Shown in pieces: positions 25,610-34,920 of a stretch of DNA of 64,000 bases; within the stretch, counting starts at the first letter, position 1, and each line of letters begins with the position of its first letter. The stretch spans positions 62,001-126,000 of the forward strand of contig NZ_CP046977.1 in the NCBI RefSeq assembly GCF_030408455.1, in the 5' to 3' direction. A program made the translations under genes and the position numbers. The stretch comes from Corynebacterium atrinae. Lineage in GTDB: Bacteria; Actinomycetota; Actinomycetes; Mycobacteriales; Mycobacteriaceae. Under the pieces are notes generated by a model, which searched no databases, was not told the DNA's origin, and saw only the letters and a program-made list of their open reading frames with translations.

Positions 25610-25668
25610 TTGCGTGACCCCGCTCACTGTCATATCATGGTCTGACCACAGGCAATCGACTTTGGAGG
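25610..25668 (+). promoter_or_regulatory. lutABC promoter with perfect LldR-type operator
   Basis: TTGCGT (25610-25615), 17 bases, TATCAT (25633-25638). The perfect palindrome TGGTC-T-GACCA (25638-25648) begins at the last base of the -10 and covers the likely start site. GGAGG at 25664-25668 is the ribosome site. Confidence 0.78.
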
Positions 25669-25672
25669 CTTC

Positions 25673-26482
25673 ATGAAGATCGCCTTATTCTCCACCTGCA
25701 TCGTTGATGCGATGTACCCCCGAGTGGCCCTTGCCACCGTCCGCATCCTGGAGAGGCTCGGCCACGAGGTCGTATTCCCCACCGGTCAGGGCTGTTGCTC
25801 CCAGATGCACGTTAATAGCGGCTACCTCGACGATGCGCTTCCGGTGGTGAAAAACCACGTCAAGGCCTTCCAGCAGGCCGATTATGACGTGGCCGTCGCC
25901 CCTTCTGGCTCTTGCGTTGCCTCCCTCGGCCACCAGCAGCCGATGGTCGCCCGCGCCGCCGGCGACGAGGGCTTGGCCCGCGATGCCCAAGCTGTGGCCG
26001 ATAACACCTATGAGCTTTCTCAACTGCTTATCGACGTCCTGGGGGTTACCGATGCTGCCAAGCAGCTCGGCTCCTACTTCCCCCACTCCGTGACCTACCA
26101 CCCCTCTTGCCACGGGAAGCGCCTGCTCCACCTCGGCGATCGCCAGCCCTCTCTGCTGCGCACCGTCGAGGGCATCGACTTCCGGGAACTGCCCAACTCG
26201 GCTGAATGCTGCGGCTTCGGTGGCACCTTCTCCCTGAAGAACCCCGATGTTTCGGGCGCGATGGCGGAGGAGAAGATCGGCAACATCCGCTCCACCGGCG
26301 CGGAGATCTGCTCCGGCGGCGACGCCGCCTGCCTCCTCCACCTCGGTGGTGCCATTCGCCATCGCGGCGAGTCCGGCATCCAAACCCTGCACTTCGCAGA
26401 GATCCTCGCCGCCACCCGCGAGAACCCCCTCGATATCTCCCACGGCTACAGCCACGCGATCCCGGAAGGAGCCTCGCGATGA
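25673..26482 (+). CDS. lutA: L-lactate utilisation protein LutA
   Basis: A 269-residue protein of the LutABC L-lactate oxidation complex. It carries two cysteine-rich CCG-type domains, with GQGCCSQMH near residue 40 and ECCGFGG near 178, plus CHGKRLLH. These domains bind iron-sulfur or heterodisulfide-reductase-like clusters that pass electrons from lactate. It is first of the operon; its stop overlaps the lutB start by four bases (ATGA). The operon is under the TGGTCTGACCA operator. Confidence 0.94.
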   Translation: MKIALFSTCIVDAMYPRVALATVRILERLGHEVVFPTGQGCCSQMHVNSGYLDDALPVVKNHVKAFQQADYDVAVAPSGSCVASLGHQQPMVARAAGDEGLARDAQAVADNTYELSQLLIDVLGVTDAAKQLGSYFPHSVTYHPSCHGKRLLHLGDRQPSLLRTVEGIDFRELPNSAECCGFGGTFSLKNPDVSGAMAEEKIGNIRSTGAEICSGGDAACLLHLGGAIRHRGESGIQTLHFAEILAATRENPLDISHGYSHAIPEGASR

Positions 26483-27987
26483 GCCCCGTCACCCTCGGTA
26501 TGCCAGTCGTGCACGGTCAAGGCAACATTCACATCGACGTCCCCTTCCCCGACGCGGCGAAGAAGGAGATGCGCAACGAGCAGATGCGCGCGAATATCCA
26601 CCACGCGACGCACACCATCCGCGACAAGCGCCAGCGCGTCGTCGATGAGCTGCCCGACTGGCAGGACCTGCGCAATTCCGGGTCCGCGCTCAAGGAAACC
26701 GTGGGGGCCCGCCTCCCTGAGTTGTTGGAGGAATTCGAGCGCAACTTCACCGCCCGCGGCGGCACCGTCCACTGGGCGCGTGACGCGGCGGAGGCCAACC
26801 GCATCGTCGCCGACCTCATCAAGGCCAAGGGCGTCGACGAAGTAATCAAGGTCAAGTCGATGGCCACCCAGGAGATCGGCCTCAACGAAGCCCTCGAAGA
26901 AGAAGGCATCTCCGCCTTTGAAACCGACCTGGCCGAGCTCATCGTCCAGCTGGGACACGACAAACCCTCCCACATCCTCGTCCCCGCGATTCACCGCAAC
27001 CGCAACGAGATCCGTGAAATCTTCGTTCGCGAAATGCCGGAGACCGACGAGACGCTGACCAACGAACCCGGCGTGCTCGCCGAGGCTGCTCGCAGTCACC
27101 TCCGCGAGAAGTTCCTCTCCACCTCCGTCGCGATTTCCGGCGCGAACTTCGGCGTGGCCTCCACCGGCACCCTCACCGTCGTCGAATCAGAGGGCAACGG
27201 CCGCATGTGCCTGACCCTGCCGGACACGCTCATCACCGTCATGGGCATTGAGAAGATCGTCCCGACCTTCGATGACCTGGAGGTGTTCCTCCAGCTACTC
27301 CCGCGGTCGTCGACCGGCGAGCGCATGAACCCCTACACCTCCATGTGGACCGGAGTCACCCCCGGTGACGGCCCGCAGGACGTTCACGTCATCCTGCTGG
27401 ACAACGGTCGCACCGCCGTGCTTGACGACGCCGCCGGCCGTTCCGCTCTCCACTGCATCCGCTGCTCCGCCTGCCTCAACGTCTGCCCCGTCTACGAGCA
27501 CGCCGGTGGTCACTCCTACGGCTCCACCTACCCGGGGCCCATCGGTGCGATCCTCTCCCCGCAGCTCACCGGCATTACGTCCGAGGAGAACGCCACCCTG
27601 CCGTTCGCCTCCTCCCTGTGCGGCGCCTGCTACGAGGTCTGCCCGGTCAAGATCAACATCCCGGACATCCTCGTGCACCTGCGTGCCCAGGCCGTCGAAG
27701 CGCACGACAACAAGATCCCCTCACAGTTCGACCTGCTGATGAAGGGAGCCTCCGTCATGATGTCCTCTGGCGTATTCATGTCCGTGGCGGAACGCTTCCT
27801 TCCCCTCGGAGCACTCGTCGGGCGCAAGGGCATCAAATGGCTCCCCGGCGTCGCTAGCGGCTGGACCCAAGAGCGCGTCGTGCCGACCCCGCCCACCAGC
27901 TCCTTCCGCAACTGGTGGAACAAACACTCTTCGGAGACCGAGTACCGACTCGACATCGACGGCGCTGTTGCACAGGAGGAAAACTAA
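26479..27987 (+). CDS. lutB: L-lactate utilisation protein LutB
   Basis: A 502-residue iron-sulfur protein. Two ferredoxin-type 4Fe-4S motifs lie in the second half: CIRCSACLNVCPVY and CGACYEVCPVK. The N-terminal LUD-type domain includes VAISGANFGVASTGTLTVVE. It joins LutA and LutC to oxidise L-lactate to pyruvate. ATG 26479 overlaps the lutA stop (ATGA) and gives the expected family N-terminus; upstream in-frame codons lie inside lutA. lutC begins at the base after its stop. Confidence 0.95.
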   Translation: MSPVTLGMPVVHGQGNIHIDVPFPDAAKKEMRNEQMRANIHHATHTIRDKRQRVVDELPDWQDLRNSGSALKETVGARLPELLEEFERNFTARGGTVHWARDAAEANRIVADLIKAKGVDEVIKVKSMATQEIGLNEALEEEGISAFETDLAELIVQLGHDKPSHILVPAIHRNRNEIREIFVREMPETDETLTNEPGVLAEAARSHLREKFLSTSVAISGANFGVASTGTLTVVESEGNGRMCLTLPDTLITVMGIEKIVPTFDDLEVFLQLLPRSSTGERMNPYTSMWTGVTPGDGPQDVHVILLDNGRTAVLDDAAGRSALHCIRCSACLNVCPVYEHAGGHSYGSTYPGPIGAILSPQLTGITSEENATLPFASSLCGACYEVCPVKINIPDILVHLRAQAVEAHDNKIPSQFDLLMKGASVMMSSGVFMSVAERFLPLGALVGRKGIKWLPGVASGWTQERVVPTPPTSSFRNWWNKHSSETEYRLDIDGAVAQEEN

Positions 27988-28599
27988 ATGTCTGACGCCA
28001 AAACCGAGATCCTCTCCCGCATCCACAACGCCCTCCACGATCACCCCGCCGCCCCCGAGGTCCCCCGCGCTTACCGCCAGACTTCAAACGTCGGCCGCGA
28101 GGAACTCCTGGAGATGCTCGAAGATCGGCTTATCGACTACAAGGCCGGCGTCTACCGCGAGACTGCCGAGACCCTGCCCAACCGTATCGCCGAACTGCTT
28201 AACGACGGCGCCCGCATCGTCATCCCCGCTGGTCTTCGGCGCGAATGGCTCCCCGGCTCCATCGAACCGGTCCTCGACGAACAGCTTGGCGTGCGCGACC
28301 TCGACGCCCTCGACGGCGTGATCACCTCCTCCACCGTCTCCTGCGCCGAAACTGGCACGATTTTCCTCAGCGGCCGCGAAGACGAGGGACGTCGCGCAAT
28401 TTCCCTTGTCCCCGATCACCACATCTGCATCGTGCCCGTGGACAGCATCGTCGAACTCATCCCCGAAGCCCTCAAGCGGGTCGAGCCCACCGCCCCGATC
28501 ACCATGATCTCTGGGCCCTCCGCCACCTCGGACATCGAGCTCGAGCGCGTCGAAGGCGTCCACGGTCCCCGCACCCTGGATGTAGTGCTGCTGGGGTAG
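27988..28599 (+). CDS. lutC: L-lactate utilisation protein LutC
   Basis: A 203-residue LUD-domain protein, third subunit of the lactate oxidation system. Conserved features are SSTVSCAETGTIFLSG in the middle, HHICIVPVDSIVELIPEAL, and the C-terminal ISGPSATSDIELERVEGVHGPRTLDVVL. It starts directly after lutB with no spacer, implying coupled translation. No clear terminator follows before the convergent small gene that ends at 28622. Confidence 0.94.
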   Translation: MSDAKTEILSRIHNALHDHPAAPEVPRAYRQTSNVGREELLEMLEDRLIDYKAGVYRETAETLPNRIAELLNDGARIVIPAGLRREWLPGSIEPVLDEQLGVRDLDALDGVITSSTVSCAETGTIFLSGREDEGRRAISLVPDHHICIVPVDSIVELIPEALKRVEPTAPITMISGPSATSDIELERVEGVHGPRTLDVVLLG

Positions 28600-28621
28600 G
28601 TGGGGTGATGAAGGGCTGGGG

Positions 28622-28978
28622 TCAGTGAGCCGCAGCCCTCGCATTGATCTGCGCAGCCTTGGTGGCAGGATCCTCCAAGGAGATGGCGAGACGATTGAAG
28701 TGCTCGTGGACTAGCTCGATGACAACCGTGTTTTCGTAGCCGTTTACGTTCCAGAACACGCGTTCACCGTCGTTGTGAAACGTTCCGCTGAGCTTCTGGC
28801 CGAGGCGTAGGCCAGGAGCTCGCATGCCCTTGGGCTCGTTCTTCGTGCCGGGGTCATGCGTGGCACCTCGCACATGCTCCCACGGAATGGTCAGCCGCCC
28901 GGTGAACGACCACATCTTGTCGAGCCCACGGGGTTCAACAATGAGATCGGTGTCGGTGAAAGTGATGGTGTTGTTCAT
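28622..28978 (-). CDS. Conserved small protein, PH-like fold likely
   Basis: A 118-residue soluble protein rich in predicted beta strands with a C-terminal helix. Phrases such as TDTDLIVEPRGLDKMWSFTG, IPWEHVRGATHDP and LSGTFHNDGERVFWNV resemble a family of bacterial PH-like proteins of unknown function. GGAGAACATC precedes the ATG. It lies 24 bases after the short tetR-like gene on the same strand, so that regulator may control it. No catalytic motif is visible. Confidence 0.75.
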   Translation of the reverse strand: MNNTITFTDTDLIVEPRGLDKMWSFTGRLTIPWEHVRGATHDPGTKNEPKGMRAPGLRLGQKLSGTFHNDGERVFWNVNGYENTVVIELVHEHFNRLAISLEDPATKAAQINARAAAH

Positions 28979-29002
28979 GATGTTCTCCTTTGGTTGTCGT
29001 TT

Positions 29003-29380
29003 CTAGCTGGTTGGTCTTGAGGCGCGGGAGACGAGGTGTTCCCCTATTGCGCTCGCGTCATCGTTGAAAACCGCCGTGGTGGCGCGAAGCGTCAGATCTC
29101 GGAGGTCTTTGCTGGTGGGCGCGAGCTCCACGAGGGCCACCACGATGAGATCCTTCGAGCTGTCGTCGATATGGCCGTCCTTCGCTCTGTGGCAGACGTC
29201 CTCCAAAGCCATTCGGAATAGGCCGTGCTTGGAGCCGTAGATCTTGTAGAAACTCGCTCGGTTTAAGCCCAATGAAGCGAGCATGGTATCCACCGATACG
29301 GCATCAAAGCCTTGCTTTCCGAACAACTCCGTTGCTCCGATCAGCACTTGGTTCTCATCGAATTCGCGTGGTCTTCCCAT
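29003..29380 (-). CDS. Short TetR-family regulator
   Basis: A 125-residue protein with a clear TetR N-terminal helix-turn-helix (GRPREFDENQVLIGATELFG, then VSVDTMLASLGLNRASFYKIYGSK, residues 2-52). Usual TetR proteins have about 190 residues, so the ligand domain is shortened and ends after about 70 further residues. It may be a naturally short form or a 3'-truncated gene. The start is leaderless (TATTCT, 7 bases, ATG), and palindromes in its promoter suggest self-control. The gene precedes the small PH-like gene. Confidence 0.78.
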   Translation of the reverse strand: MGRPREFDENQVLIGATELFGKQGFDAVSVDTMLASLGLNRASFYKIYGSKHGLFRMALEDVCHRAKDGHIDDSSKDLIVVALVELAPTSKDLRDLTLRATTAVFNDDASAIGEHLVSRASRPTS

Positions 29381-29416
29381 GGGTTAAAGAATACTCATTC
29401 TAGAATAGATCGTCTA
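29381..29416 (-). promoter_or_regulatory. tetR promoter with two palindromes
   Basis: On the minus strand TATTCT lies 7 bases before the ATG. ATTCTAGAAT (29397-29406) and TAGA-TCG-TCTA (29406-29416) are adjacent palindromes between the -10 and the expected -35, the usual position of a TetR autorepressor site. Confidence 0.55.
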
Positions 29417-29542
29417 TAACTAGGGTGTGTGGCGCTCCTCACTTTGCGGAGGGCGCCTCGCGGTCCTGGCGGTGTACTCCATGACACAGGGTCTGGCAGA
29501 CGGTGGATGCGGGCCGATCAGCTTGTCCCAATGCGCGATCCC

Positions 29543-29611
29543 ACAAGTTGCGGGTTGAAAATGCCATAAGTTGCGGGTTGAAATCCCTATAAACTGCGGA
29601 CTGGGGGTATT
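29543..29611 (+). repeat. Three 23-bp tandem repeats upstream of the AAA ATPase gene
   Basis: Units start at 29543, 29566 and 29589. Units 1 and 2 share AAGTTGCGGGTTGAAA; unit 3 is degenerate (AAACTGCGGACTG). The array ends in TATTAT (29608-29613), which lies 7 bases before ATG 29621. No good -35 is present, so the repeats may bind an activator. Confidence 0.65.
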
Positions 29612-29620
29612 ATTAGGGCC

Positions 29621-30892
29621 ATGACGAGCGAAAACCGCACCTACGTTCCACGAATCCTGGACGGTCTGCTCGAGAGGTACCTAGCAGTCATGGGAGCCGT
29701 GCTCATCGAAGGGCCAAAGGCGAGTGGCAAAACCGCGACTGCATTGCAGCATGCCGCGAGCACTGTGCGATTGGATCGTGATCCGAATGCGCAAACTACA
29801 GCCTCGGTGCTGCCTCAGCAGACGTTGAAGGGAGACGTGCCCCGACTCATCGATGAATGGCAGGTGGTGCCTGATCTGTGGAACGCCATCCGTCATGAGG
29901 TGGATGACCGAGCACCTCGGAAGGGCCAGTTCATTCTGACGGGTTCTTCAGTTCCCAATGACGATGTCAACCGTCATTCGGGTGCTGGACGCATCGCGAC
30001 ACTTCAGATGCGCCCGATGACATTGTTTGAATCAGGGCATTCGACGGGGAAGGCATCTTTGTCGGAGCTGTTTGCAGGTGAGTTTGCAGCAGCGGCGGGG
30101 TCGGATCTGGATCTGATCGGTGTTCTGGAGCGCATGGTGATCGGCGGCTGGCCGGGTTTGCTGGGTATCAATGTAGAGGACGCGGTGCTTGTCAACGGTG
30201 CGTACCTTGATCAGGTGTGCGAGGTGGATGTTGCATTGGTGTCAGGGCGTTCGCGTGATCCGTTTATGGTGCGAAGAATGCTGGCGTCTTTGGCCCGCAA
30301 TGTGGCCACGGAGGCGAGTTTTCAGCAGATCGCATCCGATACGGGTGGGGCTGAAGGACCGTTGGATCGAGAAACGGTATCTGTGTACCACTCGGCGTTG
30401 CGACGCCTTAGCCTCGTGGAGGACCTTCCGGCGTGGAACACGCACCTCAGGTCGAAGGCTCAGCTAAGGAAGACGCCTAAGCGGCTCTTCGTTGATCCTT
30501 CCTTGGCCGTTGCTGCGTTGGGTGCGGGCGTACAAAAACTGCTGGGAGATCTGAACTACACCGGATTCCTCTTTGAGTCGCTGGTGATCAGGGATCTTCG
30601 GGTTTACGCGCAGGCGCTTGGCGGGCAGGTCTTCCACTATCGGGATTCCAATGGTCTGGAAGTCGACGCGATTGTTGAGCTTCGCGATGGTCGGTGGGCC
30701 GCATTCGAGGTAAAGATGGGCACCGAAGACTCCATCGAGCTAGCGGCCCGCAGTCTCCACAGATTTGCGGAGACCGTCGATACTGCGAAAGTCGGATCCC
30801 CGGTCGTTCTGGCAGTCATCGTCCCTACCGGCATTGCTTATCGACGTCCCGACAACATTCTGGTCATCCCCCTCACCGCGTTCGGACCGTAA
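29621..30892 (+). CDS. AAA ATPase with DUF4143 nuclease-like C-terminus
   Basis: A 423-residue protein. Walker A is GPKASGKT (31-38) and a Walker B-like LIDEWQ lies near residue 78, followed by ILTGSS as sensor 1. The C-terminal DUF4143 domain ends in a restriction-endonuclease-like core: GLEVDAIVE and WAAFEVKMG give the D...ExK pattern. Such ATPases are common in accessory regions, but their role is not established; a link with toxin-antitoxin or defence functions has been suggested. The start is leaderless behind a three-copy repeat. It converges with hsdR. Confidence 0.88.
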   Translation: MTSENRTYVPRILDGLLERYLAVMGAVLIEGPKASGKTATALQHAASTVRLDRDPNAQTTASVLPQQTLKGDVPRLIDEWQVVPDLWNAIRHEVDDRAPRKGQFILTGSSVPNDDVNRHSGAGRIATLQMRPMTLFESGHSTGKASLSELFAGEFAAAAGSDLDLIGVLERMVIGGWPGLLGINVEDAVLVNGAYLDQVCEVDVALVSGRSRDPFMVRRMLASLARNVATEASFQQIASDTGGAEGPLDRETVSVYHSALRRLSLVEDLPAWNTHLRSKAQLRKTPKRLFVDPSLAVAALGAGVQKLLGDLNYTGFLFESLVIRDLRVYAQALGGQVFHYRDSNGLEVDAIVELRDGRWAAFEVKMGTEDSIELAARSLHRFAETVDTAKVGSPVVLAVIVPTGIAYRRPDNILVIPLTAFGP

Positions 30893-30946
30893 CGTCGCCC
30901 CGAGCGTAGAAACAATGGAAGGAAAACAAAGGATGTCGCTCACCGA

Positions 30947-33900
30947 TTACCCGACGGCCGTGGAACTGTTGATCCGCTGGAGGCGGGAACTAAGGTCGAC
31001 GACTATCGCCTGATTGCCGGCGAACAGGTCCACCAGACTGCCGTAGGTGTCGAAAGGTGCTTCGAAGAGCTGTTTTACCTCTAGATAGCCGTTGCGTGCC
31101 AGGGCGTCCACGATGGTGCGCACGAATCCGATCTGATTCGCCGTCAATGTTGACCCCTGGAGGAGATCCGAGAACTCCTCCCGCATTGCTGCTTCGTCCA
31201 GGCCGACGAGGCGGCGGATGAAGTCGGGGATGGAATCGGCGCCGAGCTTTTCCCGGAGGGTGTTCACGCCCTCAAGGCCAGCATCGGCGATCATCAACTC
31301 CAAGGCGTTCACATCATCGGGGGTCAGTGGTCGAGCGGTACGCAGTTTCTGCATCGCCACCGAGGAGTGATGTCGTTCGAGCTCGGCTCGTAGCTTTTCC
31401 TCCACGAGGGAGACGTTGATGAACACGCTTGCTTCGCCGGTCGGTAGATCGAACTCGGCAACGTCCCCGAATTCATCCTCGAAGTCGGTGATGACGGTGG
31501 CGCGTTTGTGCTGGGGAAGGAAATCCATGAGGTCACGCAGCCCGCGTCGTACTGTTTCCAGGTCCTCAACCGTGACGTCTGTCCACCATTCCGGGTCGGC
31601 GACTTGGGAGAGTAGATCCCGTTGGGCTACCACCGGCGCGATGTTGTCGACCATGAGCAGGTCCGCTGCGATCTTCTCGACGCGCCCGCGGTTCTTCTCC
31701 CAGGACGCATCTGGCGACATCAAAGCCAGCTGTAGTTGCAGGAGTAGCAGGTCGAAACGCTTGGCTGATTCTTTGTCCTCCATCGTGGACATGGGCAGTC
31801 CGGCGACGTGCTCGGCGAGTTCCTCTACGTTTCGCTCGGTGAGTGCGGACCATGCCTCGCGGCACTGGTAGCGCTCCAGCACCGGGCGGTCTTGTGGACG
31901 GACCAGGATGTGGCCGGGCGGGATCGCCTGCACCAGGGAGTGCAGGTGGGAGGAGAGCTCGGTGCGGAAGGCGGTGGCGTCGATAAGCGAGACCAGGCGG
32001 GCGCGGCTGAGGAAGAGGCGCTCGGAGAGGGTGACCTGGCGGGCGCCAGGAGTGTCGGCGATCTCGCCGCTGAGGAAGGTTTCTGCGTTGCCGCAGAAGT
32101 CGAAGACGTGGAAGACGCTCTTGTCCACTCCGGGGGCGAAGAGGTCGGGGCGTAGTCGGGTGCCGCGGCCCATCATCTGCCAGAATTTCGTCGCTGAGTA
32201 CACGGGGCGGAAGAAGACGAGGTTGACCACCTCGGGGACGTCGATGCCCGTGTCGAGCATGTCGACGCTGATGGCCACGTTCATGCCGCTGGTGGGATTC
32301 TTGAATTCCTTGATCGCGGCAGAGGCGTACCGGGTGGAATGCGTGATCACCTGCGACGCCTTCGGAGCGTAGGCAGGGAAGAGGCGGTCGAACTCCTGCT
32401 TGATCAGCTCCGCGTGCTGCTGCGTGCGGCCGAAGATGATCGTCTTGCCCAGATGGTCGCCGCCCACCTTGATGCCCTCCTGAACCAGCGTGGACAGGAC
32501 TTTCCGGATCGTGTCGAGGTTGTACAGTCGCGCGTTAATCTCGGCCGGACTGGCTCCGTCGGGCGGAGGTAGGGGATCTCCGGTGTCATCGGTACCCCAG
32601 TCGAGGGCATCCCAGCGCTGCTTCTCTTCCTCGGAAAGATCTTCGTAGCGGACGCCGCTGCGCAAGAACAACGAATCCTGGGTGAGCACGCGGTAAGGCA
32701 CAAGGTGATTGTCCGCGATAGCTTGCTCCAGGGTGTAAGCCCCGGTGGGAACCTTGTCCTCGATGTCGAACAAGAGGTAGGTGTCGCGGTGGACATCGTC
32801 CTTGGGGGTGGCGGTGAGGCCAAGAACGTAGGAGTCGAAGTAGTCGAGGATGCGGCGGAAACGATGGTAGATGGAGCGGTGGGCCTCGTCGACGATGATG
32901 AGGTCGAAGTCGAAGGGCCGGAAACGGGCGGGCGTGGTGCCGTCGTCGCTGATCAGGCCCATCATCGTCTGATAGGTGGACACGTAGACCTGTCCGACGC
33001 CTCGCGGATCGGCCAGCAGATTCACCGGCACGGAGTCCGGATAGTGGGTGAGGAAGTTTTCATAGGCCTGCTCCACCAATGCCGTGCGGTCGGCGAGGAA
33101 GAGAACCTTACCCACCCAGCCGGCCTCGCGGAGAAGCTTGGTGGTGGCGATAGCGACGCGCGTCTTGCCAGTGCCGGTCGCCATGACGAGAAGAGCTCGG
33201 CGGCGTCGCTCCTGCTGGAGGGCTTCGGTGACCCGACGGATCATCTCCAGCTGGTAGGCACGGCCAGCGATATCCGGGTCGACGGTCATAGCGGCGAGGT
33301 CCCGGCGGTGGCGACGCCGGTGGATGAGGGTGCGTAGCTGCTCGGTGGTGGGATATCCCTCGACCGCGCGTGTTCCGTATCCGGCACCGCTCCCAGGCAG
33401 GTGGGCGGCATCATCGGTGAGCTGGATGGCGTGCCCGTTGGTGTTAAAGATCAGGGGCCGCTGCCCATACTGCCGTTCCAGGCAGTCGGCGTAGAGCCTC
33501 GCCTGCGTGTGGCCGACCGCCATGCTGGAGCTGGACTTCTTGGCCTCCACCAGCGCCAACGGCTGGCCGTTGTCATCCCACAGCACGTAATCGACAAAGC
33601 CTTGACCGGTGCGGTTTTCTCCCGACAGTGGCATGCCGCTGACAGGATGCTCCACACTGAGGTTGTCTCCGAGCGTGAATCCGGCCTCGGCGAGCATGGG
33701 GTCAATGAGATCGCGCCGGGTCTCGGCCTCACTGATCTGCGCTGGAATGCTTGGCGACGCCCCCGCCCCCGCAGCCATCGCCTGCTGTTCGCGCAGCTGT
33801 GCACGCAAGCGTGCAATCTCCCTGTCACGCTCGGCAGCGATCTCCTCGAGGCGAGAGTGGTCGGCGGCGGCCTGCGCGCGAGCCTGCGCGAAACGGGCCT

Positions 33901-34489
33901 GCTCCGCAGCGTGCTGCTCCGCCAGTTTCTGGCGCTGGGCCTCCGCCTGATCAAGAAGGAGCGCGGACTTCGCTAACTCCTGCTCCTTCGCCTGCAGCTC
34001 CGCGGCCATCTTGCTCAGCTGCACGCGAGAGATCTGAGGTTGCGGGGCCGACTGCGTGAGCAACCTCTCGTCGAAGGGCGAAGTGGGGCGGAACTCCGGG
34101 TGGGCGGAATGACGAGCAGTAGCATAGTTGAGCACGTCGAACAAGTGCTTGAGTAGGCGAACTGCCTCCTGCGGCTGGATAACTTGGTCCCCATGAACCG
34201 CGTTGTTGCCCACCTTGCGGATGACGTGCATTTTGTCGCGTTGCGGGCCGGGAACAACCTCGGTGAACCCCGGGTCCTGCAACTGGTCGAACAGGCTCAG
34301 AGCCTCCCAGGCGCCCAGCCCGCGGAACTCCCAAATGTGGTGCACCAGTCGTTCCAACACATGTCGTGACAGGAAGCAGCTGACCTTGGGGTCCGAGAGC
34401 GCCGTGCGTTCCGCCTGAATGCAATCCCGCAACAATGCCGGCCAGACGCGTCCGAGGAAGGCGAAGTTGCTGGGAGCGGGGGCGGTCAT
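30947..34489 (-). CDS. hsdR: Type I restriction enzyme R subunit (HsdR, EcoEI type)
   Basis: An 1180-residue motor-nuclease subunit. Domains in order: an N-terminal DUF4145 region (1-150), a coiled coil (160-240), a PD-(D/E)xK nuclease core (FVDYVLWD with D300, LALVEAKK with E315 and K317), a superfamily 2 helicase (Walker A ATGTGKT 437-443, DEAH 534-537, and a GRGTR motif), and an EcoEI-type C-terminal domain that docks on the methylase. It cuts unmodified DNA after translocation. It is separated from hsdM-hsdS by mrr and a three-gene cassette. A decayed copy of its C-terminus lies at 40706-41020. Confidence 0.93.
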   Translation of the reverse strand: MTAPAPSNFAFLGRVWPALLRDCIQAERTALSDPKVSCFLSRHVLERLVHHIWEFRGLGAWEALSLFDQLQDPGFTEVVPGPQRDKMHVIRKVGNNAVHGDQVIQPQEAVRLLKHLFDVLNYATARHSAHPEFRPTSPFDERLLTQSAPQPQISRVQLSKMAAELQAKEQELAKSALLLDQAEAQRQKLAEQHAAEQARFAQARAQAAADHSRLEEIAAERDREIARLRAQLREQQAMAAGAGASPSIPAQISEAETRRDLIDPMLAEAGFTLGDNLSVEHPVSGMPLSGENRTGQGFVDYVLWDDNGQPLALVEAKKSSSSMAVGHTQARLYADCLERQYGQRPLIFNTNGHAIQLTDDAAHLPGSGAGYGTRAVEGYPTTEQLRTLIHRRRHRRDLAAMTVDPDIAGRAYQLEMIRRVTEALQQERRRRALLVMATGTGKTRVAIATTKLLREAGWVGKVLFLADRTALVEQAYENFLTHYPDSVPVNLLADPRGVGQVYVSTYQTMMGLISDDGTTPARFRPFDFDLIIVDEAHRSIYHRFRRILDYFDSYVLGLTATPKDDVHRDTYLLFDIEDKVPTGAYTLEQAIADNHLVPYRVLTQDSLFLRSGVRYEDLSEEEKQRWDALDWGTDDTGDPLPPPDGASPAEINARLYNLDTIRKVLSTLVQEGIKVGGDHLGKTIIFGRTQQHAELIKQEFDRLFPAYAPKASQVITHSTRYASAAIKEFKNPTSGMNVAISVDMLDTGIDVPEVVNLVFFRPVYSATKFWQMMGRGTRLRPDLFAPGVDKSVFHVFDFCGNAETFLSGEIADTPGARQVTLSERLFLSRARLVSLIDATAFRTELSSHLHSLVQAIPPGHILVRPQDRPVLERYQCREAWSALTERNVEELAEHVAGLPMSTMEDKESAKRFDLLLLQLQLALMSPDASWEKNRGRVEKIAADLLMVDNIAPVVAQRDLLSQVADPEWWTDVTVEDLETVRRGLRDLMDFLPQHKRATVITDFEDEFGDVAEFDLPTGEASVFINVSLVEEKLRAELERHHSSVAMQKLRTARPLTPDDVNALELMIADAGLEGVNTLREKLGADSIPDFIRRLVGLDEAAMREEFSDLLQGSTLTANQIGFVRTIVDALARNGYLEVKQLFEAPFDTYGSLVDLFAGNQAIVVDLSSRLQRINSSTAVG

Positions 34490-34583
34490 GGGTGAATCAT
34501 ATCCGGCAGGGCGAACGTGGGTGTGGTCATGTGAACGTGAGTCCGAGGCTGCTTAGCTGAAGCTCGGGTAAAGGGGGCGAGTC

Positions 34584-34910
34584 TCAGGCAGCTGAAAACT
34601 CGGTGTCCTGCCGAACTCGGACCTGTGACCGCGAGGTCAGCGAGCCACTCGCCATTGAGTATGCAGGGACCATCTTCAACGCTTGTCCCAAAGGAGCAAT
34701 GTCCTCACTCCTTACGTGAACATGTGTCTGGATCTCGCTGAGCGACGCGCCACGAGGGTTGAGTAGTTCGACGCCAACCAAGCAGTCAAACTCATCCAGA
34801 TCTACAAGACATGCCGAGTTAACCTGCACCGTGCGCGCGACTTCCGCGTCAGATAGTGCGATGTACACGGCGTTTACCGACTGATCGATTGTGATGGACA
34901 TTTGCGTCAT
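34584..34910 (-). CDS. DUF2283 protein, antitoxin-like partner
   Basis: A 108-residue protein. The first 60 residues carry the DUF2283 pattern: ITIDQSVNAVYIALSD, then LVDLDEFDCLVGVELLN. DUF2283 genes very often follow a DUF4258 gene, as here, with a 10-base gap and GGAGG 5 bases before the ATG. The pair has the layout of a type II toxin-antitoxin module, with this as the presumed antitoxin; biochemical proof for the family is thin. The C-terminal 45 residues are longer than usual. hsdR follows 94 bases downstream. Confidence 0.8.
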   Translation of the reverse strand: MTQMSITIDQSVNAVYIALSDAEVARTVQVNSACLVDLDEFDCLVGVELLNPRGASLSEIQTHVHVRSEDIAPLGQALKMVPAYSMASGSLTSRSQVRVRQDTEFSAA

Positions 34911-34920
34911 GGAAGCCTCC

